DNA of 64,000 nucleotides. It comes from Nonomuraea solani. Lineage in GTDB: Bacteria > Actinomycetota > Actinomycetes > Streptosporangiales > Streptosporangiaceae. Position numbers and translations under genes: made by a program. This document shows, one piece after another, positions 16,395 through 26,260 of this stretch. A model generated the notes under the pieces. That model searched no databases, was not told the DNA's origin, and saw nothing but the letters and a program-made list of their open reading frames with translations. Location of the stretch: the NCBI RefSeq assembly GCF_900108335.1, contig NZ_FNVT01000017.1, forward strand, positions 62,001-126,000, given 5' to 3'. Position 1 is the first letter of the stretch. The number at the start of each line of letters is the position of its first letter.

Positions 16395-17627
16395 ATGTCC
16401 GTGGCAGTCGAAGCCACGCCCACCGCCGTCCTGCCGAAACAGAGGAGCCGCCGCCGCGGGCTCCTCTTGGTCATTCTGGGCGCGTTGTCGGCCATCGGGC
16501 CGCTCTCCATCGACATGTACCTCCCCGCGTTGCCGGCCATCACCTCCGAGATGCTGAGCGCTCCCGCGCAGGTCCAGCTCACGCTCACCGCCTGTCTCAT
16601 CGGCGTCTCCGTCGGCCAGATCATCGCCGGGCCGGTCAGCGACGTGCGCGGCCGCCGGATACCGCTGATGGTGGGCGTGGCCGGGTTCATGGTGGCCTCG
16701 CTGCTGTGCGCGTTCGCCCCGTCGGTGACCATGCTCATCGTCTTCCGCCTGCTACAGGGCATCCTGGGCGGCGCGGCGCTGGTCATCGTGCGCGCCGTCG
16801 TCCGCGACCTCTACGACGGCGCCGCCATCGCCCGCATCTTCGCCACGCTGATGCTCGTCAGCGGCCTGGCGCCGATCCTCGCGCCCATCGCGGGCGCCCA
16901 GCTCCTGGCGTTCACGTCGTGGCGGGGCGTGTTCGTGGCGCTCAGCGTCGCCGGTCTGGTGCTGCTGCTGGCCGTGCTGGCGGGCGTCCGCGAGACGCTG
17001 CCGCCGGAGGCCCGCGAGAGCGGCGGCCTCAAGCACACCGCCGGCACGTTCTGGCAGCTCCTGCGCAACCGCTCGTTCATGGGCTTCGCGCTGACCGGCG
17101 GGCTGGCGTTCGCGGCCATGTTCGGCTACATCTCGGGCTCGCCGTTCGTCCTCCAGGAGGTGTACGGCGCCACGCCCCAGCAATATTCGCTCATCTTCGC
17201 GCTCAACGCCTTGGCCCTGACCGTCACCGCCCAGCTCGGAGGCCGCCTGTCGGGCCGCGTGCCGCCCGTGTTGCTGGTCCGCCTCGGGCTCTTCATCGCC
17301 CTGGTGGGCGGGGTGGTGCTGATGACCGCCGCGCTCGCCGGGTTCGGCCTGTGGGGCATCGTGAGCGGGCTGGTCGTCATCATGCTCGGCCAGGGCCTGG
17401 TGCTGCCCGGCACCGGTGCGCTGGCGCTGGGCTCGCAGCCCGCCCACGTCGCCGGCAGCGCCTCCGCGTTGACGGGCGTGCTGCAGTTCGCGCTGGGCGC
17501 CGCCTCGGCCCCGCTGGTCGGACTTGCCGGATCCGGGACCGCCGTGCCCATGGCGTGTGTCATGCTCGGGCTCATCTTCTGCTCCGCCCTGACGTTCATG
17601 ATCCTGGGCCGGGCGAAAGTTAGGTAA
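16395..17627 (+). CDS. Bcr/CflA-type MFS multidrug efflux transporter
   Basis: This 12-helix transporter has 410 residues. The DHA1 Bcr/CflA signatures are visible: ALSAIGPLSIDMYLPALPAI in helix 1, SVGQIIAGPVSDVRGRRIPL as motif A, and LQGILGGAALVIVRAVVRDLYDG. Substrates of the family include bicyclomycin, chloramphenicol and sulfonamides; none can be assigned here. The stop codon lies inside the iron-box-like sequence that precedes the suf operon, so the two units are tightly packed. Confidence 0.87.
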   Translation: MSVAVEATPTAVLPKQRSRRRGLLLVILGALSAIGPLSIDMYLPALPAITSEMLSAPAQVQLTLTACLIGVSVGQIIAGPVSDVRGRRIPLMVGVAGFMVASLLCAFAPSVTMLIVFRLLQGILGGAALVIVRAVVRDLYDGAAIARIFATLMLVSGLAPILAPIAGAQLLAFTSWRGVFVALSVAGLVLLLAVLAGVRETLPPEARESGGLKHTAGTFWQLLRNRSFMGFALTGGLAFAAMFGYISGSPFVLQEVYGATPQQYSLIFALNALALTVTAQLGGRLSGRVPPVLLVRLGLFIALVGGVVLMTAALAGFGLWGIVSGLVVIMLGQGLVLPGTGALALGSQPAHVAGSASALTGVLQFALGAASAPLVGLAGSGTAVPMACVMLGLIFCSALTFMILGRAKVR

Positions 17628-17638
17628 GGCTACCCTGC
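17620..17638. promoter_or_regulatory. DtxR/IdeR-type iron box upstream of suf operon
   Basis: The sequence TTAGGTAAGGCTACCCTGC matches about 14 of 19 positions of the remembered actinobacterial iron-box consensus TTAGGTTAGGCTMACCTAA. It lies about 75 bases before the sufR start and overlaps the stop of the MFS gene. It suggests iron-dependent repression of suf by an IdeR/DmdR-type protein. Confidence 0.55.
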
Positions 17639-17651
17639 GTGACAAATTACA

Positions 17652-17688
17652 TTCCCGCCCCTGGTCGGATCCATTTGTGAAGCGGGAA
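17652..17688. promoter_or_regulatory. Inverted repeat before sufR, candidate SufR site
   Basis: TTCCCGC (17652-17658) is mirrored by GCGGGAA (17682-17688), and AATTAC flanks the pair as a direct repeat at 17645-17650 and 17691-17696. The element sits between the iron box and the sufR start, where autoregulation would be expected. The spacing is wide (23 bases), so it may instead be a weak hairpin. Confidence 0.3.
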
Positions 17689-17710
17689 GGAATTACGGCA
17701 CACTGATGTT

Positions 17711-18418
17711 GTGAAAAACATGCCCACGATCGAGCCAGGCAGCGAGCGCGGCACCCGCGCGCGTGTCGCCAGGCTGATTCTTGAGCATGGTCCCGTCGCG
17801 GCCGCGGCGCTGGGCGAGCGGCTCGGGCTCACGCCCGCCGCCGTCCGTCGTCATCTCGACGCGCTGCTGGCCGATGGGATGATCGAGCCTCGCACGGTCC
17901 GCCCACGCGGACAGCGTGGGCGCGGACGGCCGGCCAAGCTGTTCGCGATCACGGACGCGGGGCGCAGTGCCTTCGAGCACGCCTACGACGACCTGGCCGA
18001 GAGCGCTCTGCGGTTCATCGCCGAGCGCATGGGTCAGGATGCGGTGGCCGACTTCGCCCGGTCGCAGGTTTCGAGCCTGCGGCGGCGGCTGGAGCCGGCC
18101 ATGCGGACGGTGCCGGCGGACCAGCGCGTGCAAGTGCTGGCGCAGGCGCTGTCGGTGGAGGGGTATGCCGCCTCGGCCAGCAAGGCCAAGTCGGGCGGCG
18201 ACCAGCTCTGCCAGCACCACTGCCCGGTGGCACACGCGGCCGCGGAGTTCCCGCAGCTGTGTGAGGCCGAGACGGAGGCGTTCGCGCAACTGCTCGGCAC
18301 CCCGGTGCAGCGCCTGGCCACGATCGCGCACGGCGACGGGGTCTGCACGACACACGTGAGCCCGCAGACGCTGGGCGATTCCGCACATAGAGACAAGAGC
18401 AAGGAGACCGGAAGGTGA
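17711..18418 (+). CDS. sufR: Fe-S cluster sensing repressor SufR
   Basis: This 235-residue DeoR/ArsR-like regulator of iron-sulfur cluster assembly has an N-terminal winged helix (residues about 14-80, [20 protein letters not shown]) and a C-terminal cluster region with C167, C171, C184 and C212 ([23 protein letters not shown]). A bound cluster makes SufR a repressor, and loss of the cluster opens the suf operon. GTG 17711 is used; ATG 17720 is an alternative. The stop overlaps the sufB start (GTGA), so regulator and operon are translated together. Confidence 0.9.
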   Translation: MKNMPTIEPGSERGTRARVARLILEHGPVAAAALGERLGLTPAAVRRHLDALLADGMIEPRTVRPRGQRGRGRPAKLFAITDAGRSAFEHAYDDLAESALRFIAERMGQDAVADFARSQVSSLRRRLEPAMRTVPADQRVQVLAQALSVEGYAASASKAKSGGDQLCQHHCPVAHAAAEFPQLCEAETEAFAQLLGTPVQRLATIAHGDGVCTTHVSPQTLGDSAHRDKSKETGR

Positions 18419-19827
18419 CTGTCACCGACCGCCCGGAGCTGGAAGGCCTCGGGAATTACAAGTTCGGCTGGGCCGACTCGGATGCCGCCGGGTCGGCGGC
18501 AAAGCGTGGCCTGTCCGAGGAGGTCGTCCGCGACATCTCCGCGCTCAAGAACGAGCCGGAGTGGATGCTCGACCTTCGCCTGAAGGGCCTCCGGCTGTTC
18601 CGCAAGAAGCCGATGCCCACCTGGGGCTCCGACCTCACCGGCATCGACTTCGACAACATCAAGTACTTCGTGCGCTCCACCGAGAAGCAGGCCGCTTCCT
18701 GGGACGAGCTGCCCGAGGACATCAAGAACACCTACGACAAGCTCGGCATCCCCGAGGCGGAGAAGCAGCGCCTCATCGCCGGTGTCGCCGCCCAATACGA
18801 GTCCGAGGTCGTCTATCACAAGATCCGTGAGGACCTCGAGGAGAAGGGCGTCATCTTCGTCGACACCGACACGGGGCTGAAGGAGCACGAGGAGCTCTTC
18901 AAGGAGTACTTCGGCTCGGTCATCCCGGTGGGCGACAACAAGTTCGCCGCGCTCAACACCTCGGTGTGGTCCGGTGGCTCGTTCATCTACGTGCCGCCGA
19001 ACGTCGAGGTCGAGATCCCGCTGCAGGCCTACTTCCGGATCAACACCGAGAACATGGGCCAGTTCGAGCGGACCCTGATCATCGTCGACGAGAACAGCTA
19101 CGTCCATTACGTCGAGGGCTGCACCGCGCCGATCTACTCCAGCGACTCGCTGCACAGCGCCGTCGTCGAGATCATCGTGAAGAAGAACGCCCGCTGCCGT
19201 TACACGACCATCCAGAACTGGTCGAACAACGTCTACAACCTGGTCACCAAGCGCGCCGTCGCCTACGAGGGCGCGACCATGGAGTGGATCGACGGCAACA
19301 TCGGCTCCAAGGTCACGATGAAATACCCGGCCGTCTACCTGATGGGCGAGCACGCCAAGGGCGAGACCCTGAGCGTCGCGTTCGCGGGCGAGGGCCAGCA
19401 CCAGGACGCCGGCTCCAAGATGGTGCACCTGGCGCCCAACACCAGCTCCAGCGTCATCTCCAAGTCGGTGGCGCGCGGCGGTGGCCGCACCTCCTACCGC
19501 GGTCTCGTGCAGATCGAGGAGGGCGCCCACGGCAGCGCCAGCACCGTCAAGTGCGACGCCCTGCTGGTCGACCAGATCAGCCGCTCCGACACCTACCCCT
19601 ACGTCGACGTCCGCGAGGACGACGTCTCGATGGGTCACGAGGCCACGGTCTCCAAGGTCAGCGAGGACCAGCTGTTCTACCTCATGAGCCGCGGGCTCGA
19701 CGAGGACGAGGCGATGGCGATGATCGTGCGCGGCTTCGTGGAGCCGATCGCGCGTGAGCTGCCCATGGAATACGCGCTCGAGCTCAACAGGCTGATCGAG
19801 CTGCAGATGGAAGGAGCCGTCGGCTGA
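18415..19827 (+). CDS. sufB: Fe-S cluster scaffold protein SufB
   Basis: This 470-residue core subunit of the SufBCD scaffold assembles nascent clusters on the beta-helix. Recognisable blocks are [61 protein letters not shown] and [20 protein letters not shown]. The frame is continuous, so the intein found in SufB of some mycobacteria is absent. GTG 18415 overlaps the sufR stop, and the stop overlaps the sufD start (TGATG). Confidence 0.96.
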   Translation: MTVTDRPELEGLGNYKFGWADSDAAGSAAKRGLSEEVVRDISALKNEPEWMLDLRLKGLRLFRKKPMPTWGSDLTGIDFDNIKYFVRSTEKQAASWDELPEDIKNTYDKLGIPEAEKQRLIAGVAAQYESEVVYHKIREDLEEKGVIFVDTDTGLKEHEELFKEYFGSVIPVGDNKFAALNTSVWSGGSFIYVPPNVEVEIPLQAYFRINTENMGQFERTLIIVDENSYVHYVEGCTAPIYSSDSLHSAVVEIIVKKNARCRYTTIQNWSNNVYNLVTKRAVAYEGATMEWIDGNIGSKVTMKYPAVYLMGEHAKGETLSVAFAGEGQHQDAGSKMVHLAPNTSSSVISKSVARGGGRTSYRGLVQIEEGAHGSASTVKCDALLVDQISRSDTYPYVDVREDDVSMGHEATVSKVSEDQLFYLMSRGLDEDEAMAMIVRGFVEPIARELPMEYALELNRLIELQMEGAVG

Positions 19828-20948
19828 TGGGCCTGAACGAGAAGCCCCTGTCGACCCTGCACGAGAAGGCGTCCTACGACCTGGACGACTTCGAGGTCCC
19901 CAGCGGCCGTGAGGAGGCGTGGCGTTTCACGCCGCTCTCACGCCTGAAGGGCCTGCACAGCGGCAAGGCCGACGCCGCGGGCCACGTCCGCGTCGACGTG
20001 GACGCGGCCCCCGAGGTCACCGTCGAGACGGTCGGCCGCGACGACGCCCGCGTGGGCAAGTCGTTCGTGCCCACCGACCGGGTGAGCGCGCAGGCGTGGA
20101 ACAGCTTCGAGAAGGCCACCGTGATCACGGTGCCGCGCGAGGTCGTCACCTCCAAGCCCACCGTGCTGACGCTCAACGGCTCCGGCGACGGCGCCGCCTA
20201 CGGCCACATCGTGGTCAAGGTGGAGCCGATGGCCGAGGCCATCGTCGTGCTCGACCACAAGGGCAGCGCGGTCTACGCCGACAACATCGAGTTCGTCGTC
20301 GGCGACGGAGCCAGCCTCCGGGTCGTCAGCCTGCAGGATTGGGACCACGACGCGGTCCACGTCTCGCACCACCACGCCTCGCTGGCCAAGGACGCGACGT
20401 TCCGCAGCTTCGTGGTGACGCTCGGCGGCGACCTCGTACGCCTGTCGCCCAGCGTGTCCTACACCGCCCCCGGCGGCGACGCGGACATGTCGGGCGTCTA
20501 CTTCGTGGACGCCGGGCAGCACCTGGAGCACCGCCTGCTGGTCGACCACTCGCAGCCCAACTGCAAGAGCAACGTCGACTACCGCGGCGCCCTGCAGGGC
20601 GAGGAGGCGCACGCCGTCTGGATCGGCGACGTGATCATCAGGGTCGAGGCCGAGGGCACCGACACCTACGAGCTCAACCGCAACCTCCTGCTCACCGACG
20701 GCGCCCGCGCCGACTCGGTGCCCAACCTGGAGATTCTCACCGGCGAGGTCGCCGGAGCGGGACACGCCTCCGCCTCCGGCCGGCTCGACGACGAGCACCT
20801 GTTCTACCTCCAGGCCCGCGGCATCCCCTACGACGAGGCTCGCCGCCTGGTCATCAGGGGCTTCCTCGGCCAGCTCATCGAGAAGATCCAGATCGAGGAG
20901 ATCCGCGAGCGCGTGCTCGCCGCCGTAGAGGCGGAACTCGCCCGATGA
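19827..20948 (+). CDS. sufD: Fe-S cluster assembly protein SufD
   Basis: This 373-residue partner of SufB is built on the same beta-helix fold. It keeps EEAWRFTPLSRL near the N terminus, the YRGALQGEEAHAVWIGDVII core and the C-terminal FYLQARGIPYDEARRLVIRG helix. SufD supports iron entry and dimerises with SufB. It starts at ATG 19827 inside the sufB stop and ends with an ATGA overlap to the ferredoxin gene. Confidence 0.95.
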   Translation: MGLNEKPLSTLHEKASYDLDDFEVPSGREEAWRFTPLSRLKGLHSGKADAAGHVRVDVDAAPEVTVETVGRDDARVGKSFVPTDRVSAQAWNSFEKATVITVPREVVTSKPTVLTLNGSGDGAAYGHIVVKVEPMAEAIVVLDHKGSAVYADNIEFVVGDGASLRVVSLQDWDHDAVHVSHHHASLAKDATFRSFVVTLGGDLVRLSPSVSYTAPGGDADMSGVYFVDAGQHLEHRLLVDHSQPNCKSNVDYRGALQGEEAHAVWIGDVIIRVEAEGTDTYELNRNLLLTDGARADSVPNLEILTGEVAGAGHASASGRLDDEHLFYLQARGIPYDEARRLVIRGFLGQLIEKIQIEEIRERVLAAVEAELAR

Positions 20949-21262
20949 GCTTCGAAAAGGTGTGCAAGCTCGATGACATCCCCGACGAGGGAGTTCTCGG
21001 CGTCGAGGTGGGGGAGACCCCCGTCGCGCTCGTGCGCAAGGGCGAAGACGTCTTCGCCCTGCATGATGTCTGCTCACACGCCGAGGTCAAGCTCAGCGAG
21101 GGCGAAGTCTACGACGGCACGCTGGAGTGCTGGCTGCACGGCTCGTGCTTCGACATCAGCTCGGGCAAGCCCACCGGCCCTCCCGCGACCAAGCCAGTGA
21201 ACGTCTACACAGTCAAGATCGACGGCGAGGACGTGCTCGTCTCGCTCTCGAAGGAGTCCTAA
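20945..21262 (+). CDS. Rieske-type non-heme ferredoxin of the suf operon
   Basis: This 105-residue soluble Rieske protein has ligands in CSHAEV and CWLHGSCF (C-x-H ... C-x2-H). Such a ferredoxin sits between sufD and sufC in many actinobacteria and may give electrons for cluster assembly; its exact role is not established. The ATG overlaps the sufD stop, and sufC follows after four bases. Confidence 0.9.
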   Translation: MSFEKVCKLDDIPDEGVLGVEVGETPVALVRKGEDVFALHDVCSHAEVKLSEGEVYDGTLECWLHGSCFDISSGKPTGPPATKPVNVYTVKIDGEDVLVSLSKES

Positions 21263-21266
21263 GCAC

Positions 21267-22009
<743 letters not shown>

Positions 22010-22013
<4 letters not shown>

Positions 22014-23266
22014 GTTCCATCAGCTTCGATGTGGAGAAGATCAGGAAGGATTTCCCGATCTTCTCCCGCGAGCTGCCCGACGGGCGACCGCTCGTCTATC
22101 TCGACTCGGGCAACTCCTCACAGAAGCCCAACCAGGTCATCGAGACCATGCGGGAGCACCTGGCGCTGCACTACAGCAACGTCGGGCGCGCCATGCACGT
22201 GCTCGGCGCCGAGTCGACCGACGCCTACGAGGGGGCCCGCGACAAGATCGCGGGCTTCGTCGGGGCGCCGTCACGCGACGAGGTGATCTTCACCAAGAAC
22301 GCCTCCGAGGCGCTCAACCTGGTCGCCTACTCCTTCGGCAACCCGGCCAACACCGACCCGCGCTTCACGCTCGGCCCGGGTGACGAGATCGTCATCTCCG
22401 AGATGGAGCACCACTCCAACATCGTGCCGTGGCAACTGCTCGTGCAGCGCACCGGCGCGACCCTGAAGTGGTTCGGCGTCACCGACGACGGGCGGCTCGA
22501 CTACACGCCCGAGCTGATCACCGAGCGCACGAAGATCGTCTCGATCGCCCACCAGTCCAACGTCCTCGGCACCGTCAACCCGGTCGCCGAGGTGGCCAGG
22601 CGGGCGCACGAGGTCGGTGCGCTGATCATGCTGGACGCGTCGCAGTCCGTGCCGCACCACCCCGTCGACGTCGCCGCTCTCGACGCCGACTTCGTGGCCT
22701 TCACCGGCCACAAGATGGTCGGCCCCTCGGGCATCGGCGTGCTGTGGGCGCGGGCGGAGCTGCTCGAGGCCATGCCCCCGTTCCTGGGCGGCGGCGAGAT
22801 GATCGAGGCGGTCTGGATGGACCACTCGACCTATGCGCCGATCCCGCACAAGTTCGAGGCGGGCACGCCGCCGATCGTCGAGGCCATCGGGCTCGGCGCG
22901 GCGGTCGACTACCTCACCGAGGTCGGCATGGAGGCCATCGAGGCGCACGAGCGCACGTTGACGGCCTACGCGCTGGAGGCCCTGCGCGAGGTGCCCACCT
23001 TGCGCGTCATCGGTCCCGAAACGCTGGAGGGGCGCGGCGGCACGGTGTCGTTCGCGCTGGAGGGCATCCACCCGCACGACGTCGGGCAGATCCTGGACGA
23101 CCAGTTCGGCATCGCCGTACGCGTCGGGCACCACTGCGCGCGCCCGCTGCACCTGCGGTTCGGAATACCCGCGACCACGAGGGCGTCTTTCTACCTGTAC
23201 AACACCACGGCCGAGATCGATGCCCTGGTGCGCGGCCTCCATCACGTTCAGAAGGTGTTCGCATAG
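22010..23266 (+). CDS. sufS: Cysteine desulfurase SufS
   Basis: This 418-residue PLP enzyme of class V removes sulfur from cysteine to give a persulfide. The PLP lysine is K235 (FTGHKMVGPSGIGVLW) and the persulfide cysteine is C376 in the short RVGHHCARPLH loop, the group II form that works with SufU. It overlaps sufC at its start and lies two bases before sufU. Confidence 0.95.
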
Positions 23267-23268
23267 CC

Positions 23269-23709
23269 ATGATCGGCGAGTCGATGTACCAGGAGCTGAT
23301 CCTGGAGCACTACAAGCACCCGCAGGGGCGGGGGCTTCGTGAGCCGTACGACGCCGAGGTTCACCACGTGAACCCGACGTGCGGCGACGAGATCACGCTC
23401 AGGGTCAAGGTGGGCGACGCCGGCAAGATCCTCGACGTCTCCTACGACGGGCAGGGCTGCTCGATCAGCCAGGCCGCCGCCTCCGTGCTGCACGAGCTGA
23501 CCACCGGCTCGACGGTCGAGGAGACGCTCTCCGTGGTCGACGAGTTCACCAGGCTGATGCAGGGCAGGGGGAAGGTCGAGGCCGACGAGGAGGTCCTCGG
23601 TGACGCCGTCGCGTTCGCGGGCGTGGCCAAGTTCCCCGCGCGCGTCAAATGCGCGCTGCTTTCCTGGATGGCTTACAAGGACGCTGTTGTGAGGAGTGCT
23701 GCGCAATGA
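23269..23709 (+). CDS. sufU: SufU sulfur-transfer protein
   Basis: This 146-residue zinc-dependent sulfurtransferase accepts persulfide from SufS. The zinc ligands C38, D40, C64 and C128 are in place (NPTCGDEI, GQGCSISQAA, RVKCALLSW), with the 18-20 residue insertion that separates SufU from IscU. The stop overlaps the start of the next gene (ATGA). Confidence 0.94.
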   Translation: MIGESMYQELILEHYKHPQGRGLREPYDAEVHHVNPTCGDEITLRVKVGDAGKILDVSYDGQGCSISQAAASVLHELTTGSTVEETLSVVDEFTRLMQGRGKVEADEEVLGDAVAFAGVAKFPARVKCALLSWMAYKDAVVRSAAQ

Positions 23710-24065
23710 GCAAGCCGACGGAGACCCCGACCACCTTCGACGGTGACGCGACCGTCGAGGAGGTCATGGAGGCGCTCAAGGACGTCGTCGACCCCGAGCT
23801 CGGCATCAACGTCGTGGATCTGGGCCTCATCTACGGGCTCAACCTCGACCCGGCCGAGGGCGGTCAGCCCGTGGCCACCATCGACATGACGCTGACCAGC
23901 GCCGCCTGCCCGCTGACCGATGTCATCGAGGACCAGGCCCACTCCGCGCTGGAGGGTATGGTGTCCGATGTGAAGATCAACTGGGTGTGGCTGCCGCCGT
24001 GGGGGCCCGACAAGATCACCGATGAGGGGCGCGAGCAGCTGCGTATGCTAGGCTTCAACGTCTGA
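23706..24065 (+). CDS. sufT: SufT-like DUF59/MIP18 family protein
   Basis: This 119-residue protein belongs to the family that helps Fe-S protein maturation (SufT/PaaD/MIP18). Conserved blocks are VVDPELGINVVDLGLIYG and TLTSAACPLTDVIEDQ, with the single conserved cysteine in the second, followed by NWVWLPPWGPDKITDEGREQL. It is the last gene of the suf operon, and a hairpin follows at 24081-24105. Confidence 0.92.
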   Translation: MSKPTETPTTFDGDATVEEVMEALKDVVDPELGINVVDLGLIYGLNLDPAEGGQPVATIDMTLTSAACPLTDVIEDQAHSALEGMVSDVKINWVWLPPWGPDKITDEGREQLRMLGFNV

Positions 24066-24080
24066 TCTTTTTTCACTGTC

Positions 24081-24105
24081 ACGGCTGACGTAAATCGTCG
24101 GCCGT
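24081..24105 (+). terminator. Hairpin after the suf operon
   Basis: ACGGCTGACG (24081-24090) pairs with CGTCGGCCGT (24096-24105) across a TAAAT loop, 10 pairs with one G-U. A T-run (24068-24073) precedes rather than follows it, so this is a stem-only terminator if it works as one. Confidence 0.6.
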
Positions 24106-24371
24106 CTCAGTGTGCCCTATCGGGTTGGAAAAGTCCGGACCCATGGCCGGGGAATATCCGATAACATCCCGGCGTTGGAAATAAATACACCCGGCGTCTC
24201 ATCGCGCGTCTCGCATCGCCTGCGGCCGGTGCTTCCGGTGTATCCCCCCTCATTTTCACCCCGCCCCCATGACGGCGGGAAACCCTTGAACGTGTACGGC
24301 CCCGAGGCCGTACGTCCTGGCTCGTCCTTTCGCAGAAGTGACGCGCCACTTCGACGAAAGGCACGAACTTC
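24106..24371 (+). promoter_or_regulatory. Long structured 5' leader of the DEAD-box helicase gene
   Basis: This 266-base non-coding stretch holds several hairpins. GTACGGCC (24294-24301) pairs with GGCCGTAC (24306-24313) around a CCGA tetraloop. A longer one pairs CTTTCG (24327-24332) with CGAAAG (24355-24360) and, inside it, GAAGTG (24335-24340) with CACTTC (24347-24352). The outer 3' arm contains most of the likely ribosome site GAAAGG (24356-24361) of the helicase. No gene was accepted here. Confidence 0.6.
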
Positions 24372-26204
24372 GTGACCATGCTTGACGCTGTCATGCCCTC
24401 GCTCGGCGAAACCTCCACCGAGCCTGGGCCGTCCGAATTCGAGCTGCTCGGCCTGCCGAAGCCGCTCGTCAACGGACTGGCCAAGCTGGGCTTCGACAGC
24501 CCGTTCCCCATCCAGAGCGCGACGATCCCCGACGTGCTCGCCGGCAACGACGTGCTCGGCCGCGGCCAGACCGGCTCCGGCAAGACGCTCGCGTTCGGTC
24601 TGCCCACCATGGCGCGCATCGCCGGTGTGCGGCCCGCCGCCGGTCACCCGCGCGCCATGATCCTGGTGCCCACGCGTGAGCTGGCCCTCCAGGTGCACGA
24701 CGCCCTTGAGCCGCTCGGCCGCGGTCTGGGCCTGCGCATGAAGGTCATCGTCGGCGGCATGTCCATGGGCAAGCAGATCGAGGCCCTGCGCCGTGGCGTC
24801 GACGTCGTCATCGCCACCCCCGGCCGCCTGGGCGACCTCATCCGCCAGGGTGAGTGCTCGCTGTCCCAGGTCCAGGTGAGCGTGCTCGACGAGGCCGACC
24901 ACATGTGCGACCTCGGCTTCTTCCCCGTCGTCACCGACCTGCTCGCGCAGACGCCGGCCGACGGTCAGCGGCTGCTGTTCTCGGCCACGCTCGACGGCGA
25001 CGTCGACAAGCTGGTGCAGCGCTTCCTGAAGAACCCGATCACCCACTCCGTGGCCCCGGCGACCTCGCCGGTCGACACCATGGAGCACCACGTGATCCAG
25101 GTGACGCGCGACGACAAGTTCGACGTCACGGCCGAGATCGCCAACCGCGAGGGCCGTACGATCATCTTCGTCCGCACCCAGCACGGCGTCGACCGGCTGT
25201 GCAAGCAGCTCGCCCGGGTCGGCGTCAAGTCCGGCGGCCTGCACGGCGGCAAGCGCCAGAACCAGCGCACCCGCATCCTCGCGGAGTTCCGCGAGGGCTC
25301 CGTCAACGTGCTCGTCTGCACCGACGTCGCGGCGCGCGGCATCCACGTCGACAACATCAGCCTGGTGCTGCACGTCGACCCGCCGCAGGACCACAAGAGC
25401 TACCTGCACCGGGGCGGCCGCACGGCCCGCGCCGGCGAGAAGGGCACGGTCGTCACGCTGGTGCTCCCCAACGAGCGCCGCTCCACCGACCAGCTCACCC
25501 GCCGCGCCGGGATCCACCCGTTCCGCCTCAAGGCCACCCCCGGTAACCCGCGCCTCGCCGAGGTGACGGGCGCCCGGGTGCCGAGCGGCGAGCCCGTCGC
25601 CGTGTGGGAGCCCGACGTCCGCAAGCCCCTGCGCCCGCGCCGTGACGGTGGCGGGTCGTCGGAGCGTCGCGGCGGTGGCCGTCGCGGGCGCCGTGACTTC
25701 GACGGCGAGCGCCGCCCGCGCCGCCACGACAACGGTGACCGTCCGTTCGCCTCCGGCGACGACCGTCGTCCGCGCCGCCACGAGGACGGTGACCGTCCGG
25801 CGTTCGCCTCCGGTGAGGACCGTCGTCCGCGCCGGCACGACAACGGCGACCGCCCGTTCGGTGGCTCGCAGGAGCAGCAGCCGCGCACGTTCGGCGACGA
25901 CCGTCGCCGTGACGACCGGCCGCGGGGCGCATACCGCTCCGACGACCGGCCCGTCCGGCAGGACGACCGTGGCCAGCGCGGTGGCGGGTTCCGATCCGAC
26001 GACCGGGCGCCCCGCTACGCCTCCGGCTCCTCCGACCGTGGCCGGCCGGTCACGGCCGACAACCGCGAGCGCGGGCCGCGCGACGGCTACCGCTCGGGTG
26101 AGGGCTTCCGCTCCGGCGGTGGCGGCCGTACCGACGAGCGCGGCAGTGGCGGCTTCCGCCGCAACAGCTCCGGCTCGGGTTCGGGCCGCCGCTTCGAGCG
26201 CTGA
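24372..26204 (+). CDS. DEAD-box ATP-dependent RNA helicase with RGG-like tail
   Basis: This 610-residue helicase unwinds RNA, probably for ribosome assembly, mRNA decay or cold adaptation. Core motifs in order are the Q region (FPIQSATIPD), GRGQTGSGKT, PTRELALQV, TPGR, DEAD (VLDEADHMCD), SAT, ARGIH and HRGGRTARAG. From about residue 430 the protein is Arg/Gly/Asp-rich, with three tandem copies of a unit like RRPRRHDNGDRPF (about 446-500) and further RSDDR/SGEGFRSGG stretches, a disordered RNA-binding tail. GTG 24372 fits the GAAAGG box at 24356; ATG 24378 or 24393 are alternatives. It is transcribed alone. Confidence 0.93.
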   Translation: MTMLDAVMPSLGETSTEPGPSEFELLGLPKPLVNGLAKLGFDSPFPIQSATIPDVLAGNDVLGRGQTGSGKTLAFGLPTMARIAGVRPAAGHPRAMILVPTRELALQVHDALEPLGRGLGLRMKVIVGGMSMGKQIEALRRGVDVVIATPGRLGDLIRQGECSLSQVQVSVLDEADHMCDLGFFPVVTDLLAQTPADGQRLLFSATLDGDVDKLVQRFLKNPITHSVAPATSPVDTMEHHVIQVTRDDKFDVTAEIANREGRTIIFVRTQHGVDRLCKQLARVGVKSGGLHGGKRQNQRTRILAEFREGSVNVLVCTDVAARGIHVDNISLVLHVDPPQDHKSYLHRGGRTARAGEKGTVVTLVLPNERRSTDQLTRRAGIHPFRLKATPGNPRLAEVTGARVPSGEPVAVWEPDVRKPLRPRRDGGGSSERRGGGRRGRRDFDGERRPRRHDNGDRPFASGDDRRPRRHEDGDRPAFASGEDRRPRRHDNGDRPFGGSQEQQPRTFGDDRRRDDRPRGAYRSDDRPVRQDDRGQRGGGFRSDDRAPRYASGSSDRGRPVTADNRERGPRDGYRSGEGFRSGGGGRTDERGSGGFRRNSSGSGSGRRFER

Positions 26205-26220
26205 TCACCTGTATTGACGC

Positions 26221-26253
26221 ACGCTGCCCGCCGGGACCCCCGGCGGGCAGCGT
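26221..26253. terminator. Strong bidirectional terminator
   Basis: A perfect 15-bp stem pairs 26221-26235 (starting ACGCTGCCCGCC) with 26239-26253 across a 3-base ACC loop, followed by CGTTTTC. It lies between the convergent helicase and sugar-permease genes and can serve both. Confidence 0.9.
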
Positions 26254-26260
26254 CGTTTTC

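Noticed and set aside
18415-19827. Possible intein in SufB
   Set aside because: The frame is uninterrupted and of standard length, with no intein splice motifs.
24112-24375. An 87-codon frame in the helicase leader ending in GTGA overlap with the helicase start
   Set aside because: It has no ribosome site, no recognisable domain and contains the leader hairpins. The overlap may be chance. Ribosome profiling would settle it.
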